The translations under genes and the position numbers were made by a program. 64,000 bases of DNA from Vreelandella halophila (GTDB lineage Bacteria > Pseudomonadota > Gammaproteobacteria > Pseudomonadales > Oleiphilaceae): the NCBI RefSeq assembly GCF_009856365.1, contig NZ_WMEX01000003.1, positions 62,001-126,000 on the forward strand, written 5' to 3'. Positions 8,028 through 16,230 of the stretch are shown one piece after another. Numbering within the stretch: the first letter of the stretch is position 1; the number at the start of each line of letters is the position of its first letter. The notes beneath the pieces are model-generated. The model did no database searches, was not told where the DNA came from, and was given only the letters and a program-made list of their open reading frames with translations.

Positions 8028-8774
8028 ATGCAGATCATCGCATTTCATAACGTCAAAGGCGGTGTCGGCAAAACGTCGGCAGCTGTGAATATCGCCTATC
8101 TTGCCAGCCAGGAGGGCATACAGACCCTTGTATGGGATCTTGACCCTCAGGGCGCGGCGACGTGGTTCCTGTCTGAGGCCAACCCACAATCTGCACGGAA
8201 AATCGGCCCTCTTATCAAAGGCAAATCCCCTATTGGCGATTACATCCGCTCAACCCCCTACCCCAAGCTTGAGTTGATTCCAGCTCATCGCAGCGCTCGC
8301 AGCTTCGATATCAAACTCAATCAGTCCGGCTCTGGCAACGAACTCAAACAATGGCTCAAATCCCTGTCCGAGGAAACGGCCGTGGTTATCCTTGATTGCC
8401 CACCATCGCTTTCCGAACTCGCCGAACAGGTTATCGGCACTGCGAATGCGATCTATGTCCCTATCATCCCATCCAAGCTCTCACTGCAGAGCTGGGATCA
8501 GATCAAAGGTTTTGCGAAAGAGCAGAAGGTCAAACCCAAACGCCTGAGGCCTTTTTTCTCCATGGTTGACCGCCGGAAAACCCTGCACAGAAACTTGACG
8601 GAGAACCCTACCAAAACCCTGCCAACGGCACTGAACACCGTGATCCCGAACGCAAGTGCAATAGAGCGGATGGGAGAAGCCAGAGAGCCTCTGGAACTCA
8701 TGGATCGGCGCAGCAAAGCCGCCCGGGCCTACCGGGATCTGTGGCAGGAAATTCGGAGTAGCCTGAAGCTGTAA
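8028..8774 (+). CDS. orphan ParA-family ATPase
   Basis: A 248-residue member of the ParA/MinD P-loop family. The deviant Walker A box KGGVGKT is at residues 10-16, the switch I aspartate is in VWDLDPQGAAT, and Walker B is in VVILDCPPS. Such ATPases segregate DNA or position protein complexes on the nucleoid or membrane. No ParB gene is adjacent, so it is not a normal chromosome partition pair. It lacks the N-terminal helix-turn-helix of plasmid type Ia ParA. It is the first gene inside the putative tRNA-Pro island and looks AT-richer than flanking genes, in line with transfer. Confidence 0.85.
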   Translation: MQIIAFHNVKGGVGKTSAAVNIAYLASQEGIQTLVWDLDPQGAATWFLSEANPQSARKIGPLIKGKSPIGDYIRSTPYPKLELIPAHRSARSFDIKLNQSGSGNELKQWLKSLSEETAVVILDCPPSLSELAEQVIGTANAIYVPIIPSKLSLQSWDQIKGFAKEQKVKPKRLRPFFSMVDRRKTLHRNLTENPTKTLPTALNTVIPNASAIERMGEAREPLELMDRRSKAARAYRDLWQEIRSSLKL

Positions 8775-8844
8775 CCCCCTTGCCAAAGGGAACCACCTGG
8801 CAGTTCCGGAGGTGTCCACTAAGGCGGCCTCTGCTCATACGCCT

Positions 8845-9240
8845 TCATGCCGTGAAACGCGTCATCACCCAACCGGCGAGGACAATATGCCCCAGGGTCA
8901 GCCCGACAGAGAGTGAGTGCAGTGCCGTGAAGCGCCTGTTCTTTCCCTGATCGCGGGCGTTATTAATGGCGGGCATCAGAAGCTGTCGCGCCGGGACCGT
9001 GGTCAACGCAATCAGTCCGAGGGCAAAGGCGGCAACAGAATCCAGGGGCAACGTCAGTCCGGCGCTGACCAGGGCGACGACAATGACGAAAAGATAGAAG
9101 CCCGGGAATGTCTCACGCAGGACCCTTCCCGCCGTATCAGGCGGCAGGGACTTGAACAGCGCGCCGGCGAAACCGGCCGAGAAAAGCGCCATCCCACCGA
9201 ACAGAAAGGCGGTTAGGAGCAAAGCAGTCGTTTCAATCAT
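8845..9240 (-). CDS. DUF4149-like membrane protein
   Basis: A 131-residue protein with four hydrophobic helices: residues 3-30, 45-62, 66-82 and 108-128. The pattern FLFGGMALFSAGFAGALFKSLP and a final HSLSVGLTLGHIVLAGWV resembles the DUF4149/TMEM205-like family of small inner-membrane proteins of unknown role. I chose the ATG at 9240, where the hydrophobic helix begins; an ATG at 9300 would add a 20-residue polar leader that does not look natural. Confidence 0.65.
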   Translation of the reverse strand: MIETTALLLTAFLFGGMALFSAGFAGALFKSLPPDTAGRVLRETFPGFYLFVIVVALVSAGLTLPLDSVAAFALGLIALTTVPARQLLMPAINNARDQGKNRRFTALHSLSVGLTLGHIVLAGWVMTRFTA

Positions 9241-9435
9241 GATGAAGTCGCTCCACGAGCCAATAACCGTCACCCGGCGCAGACCAACCCCCGGGGGCAA
9301 ACGTGCACGCTGGTTATACGCCCAATGCCATCCTCATAGGGGTTGGGCGTTGCTTGCAATTCGGTTTTACGACGCATCGCGGCGCAAGGCTCATTGATTT
9401 CAGAAGCCGGGTTCACTAAACCATGAGTCAGTGCG

Positions 9436-9449
9436 GTTAGCCGGCTAAC
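9436..9449. promoter_or_regulatory. perfect 14-bp palindrome upstream of the ABC operon
   Basis: GTTAGCCGGCTAAC is its own reverse complement and lies in the gene-free stretch 9241-9592, about 145 bp ahead of the ABC transporter operon. Palindromes of this kind are typical operators for dimeric repressors, but no regulator gene is adjacent. The same stretch also holds a short inverted repeat (CGCCCAA at 9319-9325 with TTGGGCG at 9343-9349). Nothing else is recognisable there. Confidence 0.4.
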
Positions 9450-9592
9450 GGCGTCCGGGCATTTTGCGCCCTCATGACCTTTTGGTTTGATCGTGTGTCA
9501 GTCCACAAAGACCAAGCAGGGACCGGGCAACGTATGCACATAAAGGCTGTTTCAGGCGCAATTAGCCTCAACCACTGTCAATGGGGGCGGTT

Positions 9593-10261
9593 ATGTCGGG
9601 CACTTTGCTAGCCGTTGAAAGGCTGAATCTGGCGTTCGTCAGTGCCGGGCAACGGGTGCCGGTGATCAACAACCTGACCTTCAGCGTTGCTCCGGGAGAA
9701 TCACTGGCAGTGGTGGGGCGCTCAGGGTCCGGTAAAAGCACGCTTCTGAACCTGTTATGCGGGCTACAGACACCGGATGACGGTGTCATCGCAATCGACA
9801 ACGAGTCGTTCGGAAACGCGAGCGATGCAGTCAGTATTGCTCGTTGGGCCGAGTTGCGGCGGCAGCTCATTGGTGTCGTGTTTCAGCAAGCCAACCTCAT
9901 GCCTGCGCTGTCACTGGTGGATAATGTGCGCCTGCGGACCCACCTGGCCGGACGCCACAAGCAGGACGAACGCTGGTGGCTTCAGCGCCTCGGGGTTGGG
10001 GACCAGGCTGATCGCTATCCGGACCGGGTCTCCGGCGGCCAGGCTCAGCGGGCAGCTTTGGCTATGGTCTTTGCCATGTCGCCATCACTGATCCTGGCGG
10101 ACGAACCCACGGGAAGCCTGGACCGGCATACTGCGGATGAGGTGGCCGAGTCTCTATTCAATGTGCAGGTGGAGACCGGCTGCGCCCTGGTGCTGGCCAC
10201 TCACGACTCGGAACTGGCCGCGTGCTGCGGCCGGGTACTTGATCTCAGCGCCGCGGGCTGA
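9593..10261 (+). CDS. ABC transporter ATP-binding protein (LolD/AttE-like)
   Basis: Cytosolic ATPase of an ABC transporter of the LolD/MacB type. The 222-residue protein has Walker A GRSGSGKST (42-50), the Q-loop in VVFQQANLMP, the signature VSGGQ (146-150) and Walker B LILADEPTGSLD (166 onward). The H-loop His is in LATHDSE. It is 6 bp from the FtsX-type permease and operonic with a CrtC/AttH-like lipoprotein, which matches the layout of the att (AttEFGH) type cluster. An ATG at 9581 is an alternative start. Confidence 0.9.
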   Translation: MSGTLLAVERLNLAFVSAGQRVPVINNLTFSVAPGESLAVVGRSGSGKSTLLNLLCGLQTPDDGVIAIDNESFGNASDAVSIARWAELRRQLIGVVFQQANLMPALSLVDNVRLRTHLAGRHKQDERWWLQRLGVGDQADRYPDRVSGGQAQRAALAMVFAMSPSLILADEPTGSLDRHTADEVAESLFNVQVETGCALVLATHDSELAACCGRVLDLSAAG

Positions 10262-10267
10262 GCCTTT

Positions 10268-12520
10268 ATGCTGATCCGCGCCTTCCTCAGCCACTACCAA
10301 CGCCATCCGTTCCAGCTTGCAGCTCTGATGCTGATGATTGTGCTGGCGACCATGCTGTGGACCGGCGTTACCGTTCTGACGGACCAGGCACGGAGCAGCC
10401 TTGCCCAAAGTGAAGAAACGGTGGCAGCGCGTGCTCACATCGTGAGAACGGACGGCCAGCCTGTGGGTGTCGAAGATTTTGTCAGGCTGCGGAAAACCGG
10501 TGTCTGTGTTGCCCCCTGGCTTGAAGTGAAACGTCCGGCTCCAGAGGGTCAGGTGATCGGCGTCGACCCAATGAGCATGGCCTGTTTTGGCCGGTCTGCG
10601 CCTATCCAGGATGCAGCCAGTCTCGATGGGATGCCCTTCATGGACATCGGAGACGCACTAAGGGTGTCCCAGGAAGGCTATGACAGCCAGCTTTACCTGA
10701 TTGCTCCCCGCGACGATATTGAACTGCCGCAAGGCTATGCGCTGCGTGCGTTCTCACTCGCACCGCCGACGGGCGAACTGGCCGATAGTTTCCTGCTGAA
10801 CCTTGATGCGCTCTCCCTGCTGGTACTGCTGATCACCGGCCTGCTGATACGAAGCGTCTACCGCCTGGGCCTGGTCCAGCGCGAGGCCAGTTTTGAGCTT
10901 CTATACCGCTTTGGTGTGCTGCCCCGGCGAATCCGGCAGCTTTTGGTGCTCGAGCTGGTGGTGCTCACGGCTGTTGGTGTGCCACCCGGACTCTGGCTGG
11001 GCGCCAGTCTTGCTGAAGCGCTCGGAACGGGCTTTGGCCAGGCGCTGGGCAGTCTGTTTGATCTCACGCTCTACGCCGAGAGCTTCGGATCCCTTCCGTG
11101 GCGCGCTGCCGTCGTTATGGTGGCGCTGGTACTCACTGTCTGTCTGCTTGAATGGGTGTTCCCGCAGCCCCGCCAGCCCGCCATGGTTTCGGCGTATGCG
11201 CGATTGGGGGGTGGCGCCCTCCTGTTGGCTGGCGCTTTGGGCGTTGTTCTGGCAACGGAACTCGTCTGGGTTTTTGCCGGGACAGCCCTTGTTTTTGCCG
11301 GCGTTGGCTTGCTAACGCCCCCGCTCCTGGCCGCTGTCGAAGAGAGACGGTCGGTCCGTTCAGGTGCAACGGCATCCGTGGCCGATCCGCTGCGGCGGTG
11401 GCGGGCGCGGGAGCTGTCAGTCATGTTCCGCCAGCTGGCACTTCCCGTGGTGGCGCTTCAGTTCTCAATAGCGGCCGTGTTAGCCGTCCACGCCCTGGTG
11501 ACCACTTTCGAGAGCACCTTTGAGCAATGGTTGGGCCAGCGCCTGGCGGCCGACTTCTACATCGAGGTACCTCAGGGGGGCGACTCCGCTACAGCAGCCC
11601 GGCGACTGAATGCGCTTGAGGGGCTGGGCACGTGGCACCTGGTGGCTCACGGCAAGGCTCAGGTCCGCCCGGAGGAGGCCGGTACAGGGGCTGATCCATT
11701 GACAGCGGACCTTATGGCCCTTACCCCAATCACCGACCTGGTGTCGGACTGGGCGCTATTGAGCAGCGCTGAACGCCCCTGGCGGGAGCTCGCGAGCGGC
11801 GCTGTCATGGTTAACGAACAACTGGCCCGACGCCATGATGTCGAGGTGGGCAGCCCTCTGGAACTGACGATCGCGGGGACCCGGATGCGTACCAATGTTG
11901 TCGGCATCTATGCAGACTATGGTCGCCCTGTTGCAGAGGTGCTGTTGCACGCCGACACACTGCCGGCGGCGTTCACCCCACGCAGCGAAAGCTTCTCGGT
12001 TAACAAGGGCGAGCTTTCAAGGGACGTGATCCACGATCGGCTTGCGGATACCTGGGGAGCGCCCGATCTCCAGGTTCGGGATAATGCCAGTATCCGGGAG
12101 CTCGCCTCCCAGATTTTTGACCAGACGTTTCTGCTCACGCGCGCCATCAGCGCGCTGACCCTCGTGCTTGCAGCGGTTGCCCTGCTCATCATGATCTGGG
12201 TGTTCTTCACAACCCGGGTCTGGTACTTCCGCTTACTGGGGGTGTGGGGATTGCAGGGGCATCAGGTGCGACGCCAGCTCCGCTTGCTGTCGGTGAGACT
12301 GACCCTGACCATTACCGCTGCTGCGCTTCCTTTAGGCATCTGGCTCACCTGGGTGCTCGTCAACCGCATCAATCCACTGGCGTTCGGGTGGTCATTGCCC
12401 ATGGATCTGTACCCCGTTTTCTGGTTGGAACTGGGTTTGATGGCGGGAGCAGCCGGCCTTCTCGTGGCCCATCTGATGCGCAGACAACTGGAACGCGATG
12501 CCAATGGAGAACGACCATGA
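10268..12520 (+). CDS. ABC transporter permease, FtsX-like
   Basis: Inner-membrane partner of the preceding ATPase. The 750-residue protein appears to hold two FtsX-type modules fused in one chain. An N-terminal helix (about 13-40) is followed by an extracytoplasmic domain and a three-helix set at about 175-345. A second unit follows, with a helix near 395-415, a large extracytoplasmic region (about 420-615) and three helices to the end. In Att-like systems two separate permeases do this, so a fused permease explains why only one is seen. The last four bases overlap the start of the lipoprotein gene (ATGA). Confidence 0.85.
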   Translation: MLIRAFLSHYQRHPFQLAALMLMIVLATMLWTGVTVLTDQARSSLAQSEETVAARAHIVRTDGQPVGVEDFVRLRKTGVCVAPWLEVKRPAPEGQVIGVDPMSMACFGRSAPIQDAASLDGMPFMDIGDALRVSQEGYDSQLYLIAPRDDIELPQGYALRAFSLAPPTGELADSFLLNLDALSLLVLLITGLLIRSVYRLGLVQREASFELLYRFGVLPRRIRQLLVLELVVLTAVGVPPGLWLGASLAEALGTGFGQALGSLFDLTLYAESFGSLPWRAAVVMVALVLTVCLLEWVFPQPRQPAMVSAYARLGGGALLLAGALGVVLATELVWVFAGTALVFAGVGLLTPPLLAAVEERRSVRSGATASVADPLRRWRARELSVMFRQLALPVVALQFSIAAVLAVHALVTTFESTFEQWLGQRLAADFYIEVPQGGDSATAARRLNALEGLGTWHLVAHGKAQVRPEEAGTGADPLTADLMALTPITDLVSDWALLSSAERPWRELASGAVMVNEQLARRHDVEVGSPLELTIAGTRMRTNVVGIYADYGRPVAEVLLHADTLPAAFTPRSESFSVNKGELSRDVIHDRLADTWGAPDLQVRDNASIRELASQIFDQTFLLTRAISALTLVLAAVALLIMIWVFFTTRVWYFRLLGVWGLQGHQVRRQLRLLSVRLTLTITAAALPLGIWLTWVLVNRINPLAFGWSLPMDLYPVFWLELGLMAGAAGLLVAHLMRRQLERDANGERP

Positions 12521-13632
12521 GGATACGAATGGCTGTCGTGGTGGGATTGAGCGCACTGGGAGCCGGCCTGAGCGGCTGTGACGACCCATCAGGCGAAAGC
12601 GGCTTTGCGGGCCTGGCCGAATCGGGCGGACAGGCAGAGGCCTCTGCATTCCTGCAACCGAAGCCCGGCACTCGCCTCGTCTTTCCGGATGACTGGGGGC
12701 CACACCCGCAACACCGCATTGAATGGTGGTACTTCACAGCCAACCTGACGACGCCAGAAGGAAGGCCCCTGGGCGTTCAATGGACCCAGTTCCGCCAGGC
12801 GCTGCAGCCCCGGCCCGCGGCGAAAGCGCCTCCCTCTCCCGCGACCTGGCCCATGGACTCAGCCTGGATGGCTCACGGAGCAATATCTTTCAATGGCGAT
12901 CACTGGTTCGAGGAGAAAGTGGCTCGAGGTGACATCGGCCACGCGGGAGCCAGCGCTGACCCATTCAGGGTTTGGTTGGATGACTGGGAACTGGCGCCGA
13001 TATCAGAATCCGATGCCTGGCATCTACAGGTCCAGGGCGATAACTGGGATTACGACCTGACGCTATCGAACACCGGTAACATCACTGCCCACGGGGATGG
13101 CGGTTTCAGCGCAAAATCATCGAGTGGTGAGGGCTCGATGTATTTCAGCCTTGCGCATCTGAACGTTACGGGAACCGTGACGGTTGCCGGTCGAACCCAG
13201 GCGGTGTCAGGCAAGGGCTGGTTTGATCGTGAGTGGAGCAGCCAGTTTCTCAAAGCGGGCCAACAGGGTTGGGACTGGTTTGGACTTCACCTGGAGGACG
13301 GCCAGAAGCTGATGGCTTTTCGCCTGCGGGAGGGAGACAGCACGTTTTCGTCCGGGAGCTGGGTCAATGCTGACGGTGATGTCGAGTCACTGCAGGAAGA
13401 CGACCTGACACTGAGCCCTACCGCGTGGAAAGAATCGGCCAGAGGACGCGTCCCGGTGGTCTGGCAGCTGCGAGTTTCCGGGCGGGGAGTCGACCTTCGC
13501 GTTAAGGCCTCACCAGGCGAGCACTGGAATGCCGGTCTTGTCTCCTATTGGGAAAGCCCCGTCGCTGTCAGCGGATCCCACGATGGAAAGGGCTACATGG
13601 AACTGACTGGCTATGCCGACCAGGCCCCCTAG
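12517..13632 (+). CDS. CrtC/AttH-like lipocalin-domain lipoprotein
   Basis: A 371-residue predicted lipoprotein: the signal peptide ends LSGC with the lipidated Cys at 21. The body has the hallmarks of the hydroxyneurosporene-synthase (CrtC)/AttH lipocalin-like family, HRIEWWYFTANL and, later, GKGWFDREWSSQFL with GWDWFGLHLEDGQKLMAFRLR. In carotenoid producers CrtC hydrates carotenoids. Next to an ABC transporter the family (AttH) has no established substrate. Translation is coupled to the permease by an ATGA overlap. No carotenoid genes are near, so I favour a transport-linked role at the membrane. Confidence 0.82.
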   Translation: MRIRMAVVVGLSALGAGLSGCDDPSGESGFAGLAESGGQAEASAFLQPKPGTRLVFPDDWGPHPQHRIEWWYFTANLTTPEGRPLGVQWTQFRQALQPRPAAKAPPSPATWPMDSAWMAHGAISFNGDHWFEEKVARGDIGHAGASADPFRVWLDDWELAPISESDAWHLQVQGDNWDYDLTLSNTGNITAHGDGGFSAKSSSGEGSMYFSLAHLNVTGTVTVAGRTQAVSGKGWFDREWSSQFLKAGQQGWDWFGLHLEDGQKLMAFRLREGDSTFSSGSWVNADGDVESLQEDDLTLSPTAWKESARGRVPVVWQLRVSGRGVDLRVKASPGEHWNAGLVSYWESPVAVSGSHDGKGYMELTGYADQAP

Positions 13633-13721
13633 GCGCCGTCATCAACACCGATTCTGCCTTCAAGTCAGTCAGCCAACCGTCCCAGGCAGATGACGCCGGG
13701 CCCATTGCGCACACACAGCCT

Positions 13722-14429
13722 CTAGGTCGCTTCTGGTGTCTGGTTCGTTTTTTCCCAGTAGTCGTAGTACCAGTCCGCCAGATCCGCATCAGCCTCAACA
13801 CCTTGGCCATTCTTGTAGGCCATGTGCAGAATCATGGCAGCCCATGGATAATCCTCGTAGCAGCTTCTGGCATGGGAAACGGCTTCTTCGTATGCTGAGT
13901 GGCGCCACAGAACACCCGTCAGAATGTGTCTGGCTGCTGCCTCATGATCGGGATAGGCCACTGCCTGTCTCAGGTGCGTTAGAGCCTGCTCGTTGCGGTT
14001 GTGCCCCTTCTCCCTGTCGTGATGCAGTATCGCCTCTCCCAGCCGCAGATGGAATTCTCCGCGTTCCCTGTCCGAGCACTGGGGATGGGATAGCAGCGCG
14101 TTATAATCCCGCTCAGCGCCGCGAAAATCCTGTTCGCGAATAAGGCGGTCAGCGCCGGGCTCTGAGACGCCATAAAGGTTCATGTGCGCGCGAAATCTCA
14201 GCGCCCGGAAATGCCCAGCATCGGCAGCCTGATCAAGCAACCGCAGCGCATCGGCAATTGCTTTCTTCCGCGTCGCCCGCTTTGTGCGGAGCAGCTTCCG
14301 CGCTCCTTCATAACCGCGATACAGAACCAGATCAGCAAAGTCGACACGCGCCTCATTATCGCCCTGCCTTGCGCGCTCTTTAATGGCCGAACCATCTTTC
14401 GATTGAATCAGCTCCTCGTTGTTGCCCAT
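13722..14429 (-). CDS. Sel1/TPR-like repeat protein
   Basis: A 235-residue soluble helical-repeat protein. Several degenerate repeats are visible: ADALRLLDQAADAGHFRALRF, ALTHLRQAVAYPDHEAAARHI and a C-terminal Sel1-like unit (MILHMAYKNGQGVEADADLADWYYDYW). Such solenoids bind other proteins. No catalytic motif was found. It starts 3 nt after the stop of the small zinc-ribbon ORF, so the two are probably one operon read away from the BLUF gene. Confidence 0.65.
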   Translation of the reverse strand: MGNNEELIQSKDGSAIKERARQGDNEARVDFADLVLYRGYEGARKLLRTKRATRKKAIADALRLLDQAADAGHFRALRFRAHMNLYGVSEPGADRLIREQDFRGAERDYNALLSHPQCSDRERGEFHLRLGEAILHHDREKGHNRNEQALTHLRQAVAYPDHEAAARHILTGVLWRHSAYEEAVSHARSCYEDYPWAAMILHMAYKNGQGVEADADLADWYYDYWEKTNQTPEAT

Positions 14430-14432
14430 TGG

Positions 14433-14600
14433 TCAGACCGCTCCTTCACAACAATGACAGCCGCAACGCGGGCAAAGACAGGGTGCTCTGCAATCAAGAG
14501 GGGGCAGCTCGTGCCCGCAGGCCGGACAATGGCGTCCTGCGTCATGCTCCCCAGGTTCAGTAACGCGCACGCTGGCTTCAGTGCTGGATTCAATCACCAT
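14433..14600 (-). CDS. small zinc-ribbon protein
   Basis: A 55-residue protein with two Cys pairs, CPAC and CPRC, spaced about 17 residues apart, plus extra Cys residues and a final CHCC. This looks like a small zinc ribbon. I prefer the ATG at 14600, preceded by AGAGAG. A GTG at 14684 in the same frame gives 83 residues but has no visible ribosome site. It ends 3 nt before the Sel1-like gene, suggesting coupled expression and possibly a joint complex. No family was recognised. Confidence 0.5.
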   Translation of the reverse strand: MVIESSTEASVRVTEPGEHDAGRHCPACGHELPPLDCRAPCLCPRCGCHCCEGAV

Positions 14601-14708
14601 TGGTGGCTCTCTCTGAAGGTCGGCCCATGAAGTAAGTGAGTGCACGGACCAGTCAGGATCATCAACTTTAATAGGATAAGCCACTTGGATTGAACAATTC
14701 CAGCGGGT

Positions 14709-15230
14709 TCAGCCCTTGCCCAGAAGGCGCTTCCAGAGAGAGGGTTTGGAGGCTGCTGTTTTCCCCGCCTTATCAGCACTGTCGCTCGGATCATGGCCAC
14801 GCGCACATGCCTCCAGAAGCTCCGCAAGCATCGAATCGCTGAACTGGTAAGGGTTGAACGCAGTGTTGTGGCGCTTCAGAAGGCGGGTAATTTCAGTTTC
14901 CACGGGCAGGTACTTCATCGACCAATCCGGGAACATACGGCGATCGATTTCTGTATACGAAAGGCGCTGCACATCCCGATGACGGCTGTCGCCACTGATT
15001 CGCTGGTAGCATTCCTCCACCGCTTCCCGCTCACCCTCAAGGCACTGGAAGAAGTAACCGTTACCGTAATGGAGCACGCCACCAATCCGACGCTTTTTAT
15101 TGTTGCGGCGCGATTCGGCCAGGATCTGACCGACGGAGACCTCAATGCCACCAGCCTCATTAGGCTCAAACGTCGCAGTACTTGCATAGCTCAAACGGAC
15201 CAACGCTGCGTTACTCACGCGCACCCCCAT
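14709..15230 (-). CDS. BLUF-domain blue-light photoreceptor
   Basis: A flavin-binding blue-light sensor of 173 residues. The BLUF domain (about 8-110) keeps the photochemical residues: Tyr15 (LVRLSYAS, AppA Tyr21), Asn44 (AppA Asn45), Gln62 in FFQCLEG (AppA Gln63) and Trp103/Met105 in DWSMKY. A C-terminal extension of about 65 residues, ending in a basic tail (SLWKRLLGKG), has no output domain that I recognise, so signalling is probably by protein contact, as in short BLUF proteins. It is divergent from the PYP gene 294 bp away, giving two blue-light sensors side by side. Confidence 0.9.
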   Translation of the reverse strand: MGVRVSNAALVRLSYASTATFEPNEAGGIEVSVGQILAESRRNNKKRRIGGVLHYGNGYFFQCLEGEREAVEECYQRISGDSRHRDVQRLSYTEIDRRMFPDWSMKYLPVETEITRLLKRHNTAFNPYQFSDSMLAELLEACARGHDPSDSADKAGKTAASKPSLWKRLLGKG

Positions 15231-15524
15231 GGATTGTAGTTAACGCCGGATGACTTTACGCAGGAACCCGGGATCCGGATTGCTCCGCCTGTGGCGGATG
15301 CCATCACATCATCGCTCGGTTGAGTATGGTGGGTTTCGCAGGAATGGCTAATCCAGCGCACCGCATTCCGATCCATCACGCAATGAACTCAATCGTGCAG
15401 ATGCCCGTAAGCCTAACCGTACCTTTCACTGGACAGGGGAAAGTCAGTACTCAAAAGCAGGGAAAAGGGATCGCCCATTGGGTTTCCCCAGTAACGTCAC
15501 GACCGGAACTTTAAGGCCTATGCT

Positions 15525-15917
15525 ATGAAAAGAGTGCGTTTTGAACCGGATGACCTCCAGAATGCTCTGTCCGGGATTAGCGACAAAGAAGTTAACGAAC
15601 TGATGTTTGGAGCCATTGAATTAGACGCTAAAGGCACCATCCTGAACTTTAACCAGGCAGAATCGGACCTGACCGGACGGAAGCCGGAAGACGTTATCGG
15701 CAAAAACTTCTTCGACGATGTAGCGCCCTGCACGCGCAGCAACGAGTTTTCCGGGCGGTTTTTCGAGGGCGTCAGAACAGGGTCTTTCAATGCCCAGTTC
15801 GAGTATGTTTTTGATCACGAGATGACGCCTACTAAGGTCAGGATAATCATGGTCAAGGCGATCGAAAGCAACACATACTGGCTGTTCATCAAACGCAAGC
15901 TTACTGACGACAGGTAA
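15525..15917 (+). CDS. pyp: photoactive yellow protein (PYP) with Phe at position 42
   Basis: A 130-residue soluble PAS-fold blue-light receptor that covalently binds p-coumaric acid. It aligns without gaps to Halorhodospira halophila PYP through residue 104: Glu46, Thr50, Arg52, Phe62, Pro68, the chromophore cysteine Cys69 (DVAPCT), Tyr94, Phe96 and Met100 (EMTPTK) all fall at the same numbers. The striking change is Phe42 (ILNFNQAE) in place of Tyr42, one of the two side chains that hydrogen-bond the chromophore phenolate. The weak AAGG site fits the start at 15525. The chromophore genes (tyrosine ammonia lyase, p-coumaroyl-CoA ligase) are not in this window. The neighbour is a BLUF protein. 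Confidence 0.95.
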   Translation: MKRVRFEPDDLQNALSGISDKEVNELMFGAIELDAKGTILNFNQAESDLTGRKPEDVIGKNFFDDVAPCTRSNEFSGRFFEGVRTGSFNAQFEYVFDHEMTPTKVRIIMVKAIESNTYWLFIKRKLTDDR

Positions 15918-16216
15918 CGAAACGCCGTTTAATGATCTGGGTGCCGCCTGTCAGAAGTGTCCTCTCAGGGCGTTGGCGGTGCCGTGTACCTTCCCAGACA
16001 GCGATACTGCCTCTTGCTCGTCGAATCGGCAGATCCTTTGTTCAACAAACTGGAAACCCGCCAGAGCCGATGGTACCCACTGTGTACTCAAAGTAGATCA
16101 AATCAGAACGGAGATAAGTGCGAAATTGCGAAGGCGAAACAGCCTGAAGGCGCCACAAACGTACTGGCGGTAATGGAAGGACTGCAGGCTTTGTTAAGGC
16201 GCTGGAATAATCAGAT
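15918..16216. other. gene-free stretch between pyp and tRNA-Pro
   Basis: About 300 bases with no convincing gene. The short frames here lack ribosome sites and family likeness. The part next to the tRNA (around 16070-16100) has repeated GTAC-type words (GGTACCCACTG, GTGTACTC), which faintly resemble arm sites beside tRNA-targeting integrases. No integrase or recognisable remnant could be read. Confidence 0.4.
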
Positions 16217-16230
16217 AGGAATTGGTCGGG
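16217..16230. repeat. 14-bp direct repeat at the tRNA-Pro 3' end (putative att site, right)
   Basis: AGGAATTGGTCGGG overlaps the last 8 nt of tRNA-Pro (16223-16230 on the plus strand) and 6 nt beyond it. It matches 7816-7829 exactly and in the same orientation. The accessory genes between 7.8 and 16.2 kb lie on the 3' side of the tRNA, the side on which site-specific elements insert. Confidence 0.55.

Noticed and set aside
9312-9352. attC-like recombination site (GTTGGGC with a near-match GCCCAAT upstream)
   Set aside because: The paired 7-bp boxes are only about 16 bp apart, one box deviates from consensus, and no integrase or cassette array is present.
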